Below, piece after piece: positions 60,587 to 64,000 of a DNA stretch of 64,000 nt. Source of the DNA: Erigeron canadensis (lineage: Eukaryota > Streptophyta > Magnoliopsida > Asterales > Asteraceae); NCBI RefSeq assembly GCF_010389155.1, contig NC_057767.1, positions 26,299,723 to 26,363,722 on the forward strand, in the 5' to 3' direction. The translations under genes were made by a program, and so were the position numbers. Each line of letters begins with the position of its first letter. Within the stretch, counting starts at the first letter, position 1. The notes below the pieces were generated by a model that worked only from the letters and a program-made list of their open reading frames with translations, made no database searches and was not told the origin of the DNA.

Positions 60587-63500
60587 AATTGATCCTCGCA
60601 CTAGCAATAGCACATGAACCGATTAAAGAAATACGAAATCTAGTCCAATAAATATTGCATACATATATTTTTACATATCAGAATATAGTGCTAAAGAAAG
60701 CACAATCTCAAGAAACTTCAGCGAAACAACCAACACAATTAATCGTTTCAAGTGATTGATAGAGAAGATCACTTGTGTTAATTTGCTCCTCATTGACCTT
60801 AAATTCTATTTTATCACTGAGGGTCCCTTTTGCTTTGGCTCATTTCATATAAATTATGATTCTAAGAATAACTTTTAAATCAAACACTTGTTACATATAT
60901 ATAGCAGTCTCTCAGGAAATTATACATACATTGATACATATATAATATCGTCTATCACTTGGATGACGAATGGTACTATTATTGTTTAAGAACTTTCATC
61001 ATATGAATTGAACCTACATGTGATATCTATGTAGTTCTTATAATCACTCTTTTCACAAATACGAAAAAAAAAAACAGAGATTTCGAACCTTCAAGTTTTT
61101 TTATAACATCAAGATTAAAATTCATTCTTATTTCCATAATCTTTTACGTCCGACCATAATACTTATATACTCCATCTGTCCCAAAATAAGCGTGAACTAC
61201 TGCACTAGCTAGCAGAAATTTTAGGATATTCACAAAAAAAAAAAAACATAGCTACAATATTTATATAACAAAAACTAGGAGCCAATCGATAAATAAAATG
61301 GCCAGGAGGTAAATCGATCAAAGCCAATTCGATAGTTCCATGCTATGAAATTAATACTCGTATATAGTTCTAATAATCATAACTATATATGTAGTATGTA
61401 TATTATAACCAAAACATTTAAGTAAAAAAGCCAAAACCCAATTCAATAAGCTTTTAATTATTACCAACAAATCTGAACTATATAATTACCCCAAATATCT
61501 TATAGGTTTAGCATGAATGGCTGGTTATATATTCATGCATGCATATATATGTTTTTTACCCTAATAATAACAATAATATACATACATACTCTATAATGTA
61601 TACATTAAAGATGTCATGTACGTGGTTATAAAGGAAAATCAAACCTTAAAATATAAGAACATTATGATATGATATGATGATCTATAATTTTACACAAGAT
61701 TCACATTGAAAATACGTACAGATGATCCAATACATATAATTCAAAATAAATCTTTAATATGTACGTATCTAATTAATTATAATTAATACATAGAATGTAT
61801 TACCGATTAATTGATTTTTTTTTTTTTTAGATGATAGGTAGTTCAGTTCAAGCCAGCTTCTTTTTCTACCTTCGATCAATGAGAGACAACATATAACAAA
61901 AGTCGTGTGTGCGTGTGGCGTGGATATGATTTTTTTTTTTTTTTGTTGAACTAATGAATGTTTCCCCCCTCAACTTTTAACTTATGACAATGAACACCCT
62001 CTAATTTATTAGAAAATCAAAATCAAGTAATTAAAGTAACCCTGGATACCGTTTCTAACAATGTATATATGAAAAACTAGCTTAAGCACCCGGGTAATAT
62101 TAAGATAACTTAATATATTTATAGAAATTGTAACGTAAATGTTAAATATAAAAACTTTACTACAAAGCTAACAATGTAATACACATAAATTTATAATAGC
62201 ATACCATTAAAGTTTATTTTAAAACATAAAACACAAATAAAAAAGTTCAAAATATAAAACTATACTGATAATAAATTAAAAATATGATCAAATAATAGAA
62301 AATTTTAACACATTTTGACGTGTTATTATATGTTTTGTTTGGTTTGTCTTCTAATTAGTTGAGTTATTACGTTTAAATGAGTTATCAGATGTATATCTTT
62401 TTTTCATTGGTTATGTTTTTTATGCAAGTTATTAGCTAATTATGAATGATATATAAATATGCAAATCAGATTATTGAAGGATTTTCAATTACAATAATAT
62501 ATTTAATTTGGTTTTTGATAATGACAGCTACATAAGTTGTAATTAAAGTACATAAAATAGTTATAATTTTATCATAAAAGTCAAAGATGAATTTTTGATA
62601 TGTAAGCAGTATGGTTTTTTTGTTCTTTTTGGTGGTTGATGTAGGAGACGGAAAAGAAGCTAAAGATATAGTAAATCTATTTGGAAATTTTAAAGTAAAG
62701 CCTTAAGGCTGTGTATAAAAGTATAGAGTGTATAGTACCTACCATACCAATTTAAACACACATTATTAAATATTACTCTATTAAATTATAAACTTTAACT
62801 ATAGACTGATTAGACTCAATGATTATATTTAATAAGACTCATTTTATTAATAAGCTCAATATGTCTTGAACATGACATAAGTTTAATAAGTTACGGTTGT
62901 TTTAAATTGATTAATTAGTTCTATGCAATAAGTTTAGGATTTAGTTATATGGAGATTTGTAAATTTATATGTAACAACAATCATCTTATCTTGATAATCA
63001 ATATATACAAACAAAATATGATATGATTTGCATACAATTCGGTGGAAACTAACATACGGGCACTCAGTTTGTTTGTATTTTTAAATATTTATTTATGATG
63101 TCATAATTAATTAATTTAAACATAAATTAGAGAATGAGAGGATTTTAGATGTGCCAACTAAGCATTTTTTAAGCTAAATTTTAGTATTGGACTTGAGTTT
63201 TATATATAGAAAATAAAAAATGAGATGTAAACAATATTTCACAAACCCTAAGATAGAAATAGTACTGATTTAAGAAGATCCTACAAAGTAAGGATCAAAC
63301 CCTTAGCTTTTATCTCCATAGCATTCCGGTGAGCAATTATAGTGTTGAGAATTGTTGTTTTCTCGTTTTGTAAAGTTTCAAATTGGAACTACGTTGAGGT
63401 TTTTGGGATAGAGAATTGTGTTGGTATTAGTGATCGGACATAATTTGCATTTGATATTAGTTGGCATGTTCAAATCCTATACCAATAAAAGTGCATCGAC

Positions 63501-63898
63501 TCAAAAAGTGGAAGTTATTGTGTCTTGAAAATCCAACGATAATTTAAAATATATTAAACTGACATACTCAGTGAACTTAATAATTAAAAGATCATGGGTT
63601 TAAGTCTTACACATAACAAAAATATATTGGGGTTTTATATTTGGCTCGAAGGTTTTTCGTTCACTTATGATGGGTTTCCTTTCTTGAAAAGTGGAGATAA
63701 AATGGTTGGCTAGTGGTTCGTTAGAAATCTCAATTAGGCCTCTGCTTATAGATCGTCCATGCGAGCGTCTTCATGGCTTGGGACGCAGGACGTTGTTGGC
63801 ATGGAGAGTCCTAGCCTTGCGTCTTCGAGCGAGAGTCCTCCCAGAGACTATGAAGGACGCATAAGAGTAGGTAGCGTGTGGGGTAGGGGTTGTATAAA
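60587..63898. other. Upstream of the endosulfine gene, no further gene
   Basis: The first about 300 bases should contain the endosulfine promoter and leader. The rest is AT-rich with homopolymer T runs near 61815 and 61930. A weak Helitron-like end near 62077 was not accepted. A GC-richer piece at 63720-63890 has GAGAGTCCT repeats and no gene. Confidence 0.5.
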
Positions 63899-63901
63899 TT
63901 A

Positions 63902-63987
<86 letters not shown>

Positions 63988-63988
63988 G
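63899..63988 (+). repeat. TTA trinucleotide microsatellite at the window end
   Basis: About 29 TTA copies with one early interruption, producing a false leucine run in an ORF. Confidence 0.95.
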
Positions 63989-64000
63989 GTAATAGAAAAT

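Noticed and set aside
62077..63219. Possible minus-strand Helitron with a CCCGGG stem and CTAG
   Set aside because: The stem is poor and the presumed left end is preceded by T, not A.
63759..63992. ORF with a long leucine run
   Set aside because: It is translation of the TTA microsatellite plus repeat-like upstream sequence.

Overview
The window is AT-rich eukaryotic nuclear DNA from a flowering plant. It carries intron-split genes with GT-AG splice sites, plant-specific families (FAD2-like desaturases, a SUVH1/SUVH3-type histone methyltransferase, a plant GT14 membrane protein, plant endosulfine) and dense Helitron, hAT, Harbinger and SINE remnants. A tandem cluster of divergent FAD2-like genes and a SINE resembling the TS type suggest a eudicot, perhaps Asteraceae; that assignment is inference.

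Left part (1-26 kb): three intact, intronless FAD2-like desaturase genes lie head to tail on the minus strand (1899-3020, 10785-11924, 24863-25999), about 8-13 kb apart. They form a diverged tandem array in which the first histidine box changes from HDLSHH to HDLGHG to HDLGHD. The DNA between them is almost entirely repeats: several Helitron-like elements ending in a hairpin plus CTAG, a Copia fragment, two hAT-type elements, a Tourist-like MITE, two tRNA-derived SINEs in the same orientation, an array of small hairpins, and a tandem duplication whose two units each carry a transposon that the other lacks.

Middle part (28-48.6 kb): a ten-exon GT14 (core-2/I-branching type) glycosyltransferase gene on the minus strand (28155-34201) with one GC-AG intron; a block where a hAT element sits in the left end of a Harbinger-like element; a 4.8 kb hAT-type element (38030-42874) holding three MITEs and a broken multi-exon gene; and a two-exon minus-strand gene for a short membrane protein of the At5g17910 type (47148-48556).

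Right part (51-64 kb): an intronless-CDS SUVH1/SUVH3-like methyl-DNA-binding SET protein on the plus strand (51834-53912), a small repeat region with another hAT element, and a six-exon minus-strand endosulfine (PP2A inhibitor) gene (58196-60586). The last 3.4 kb shows no gene.

The three desaturases probably act in one pathway of modified C18 fatty acids in the ER. The other genes are unrelated housekeeping or regulatory genes. Splice forms were joined by hand from splice signals and reading-frame continuity; family names come from recognised motifs, not from a database search.
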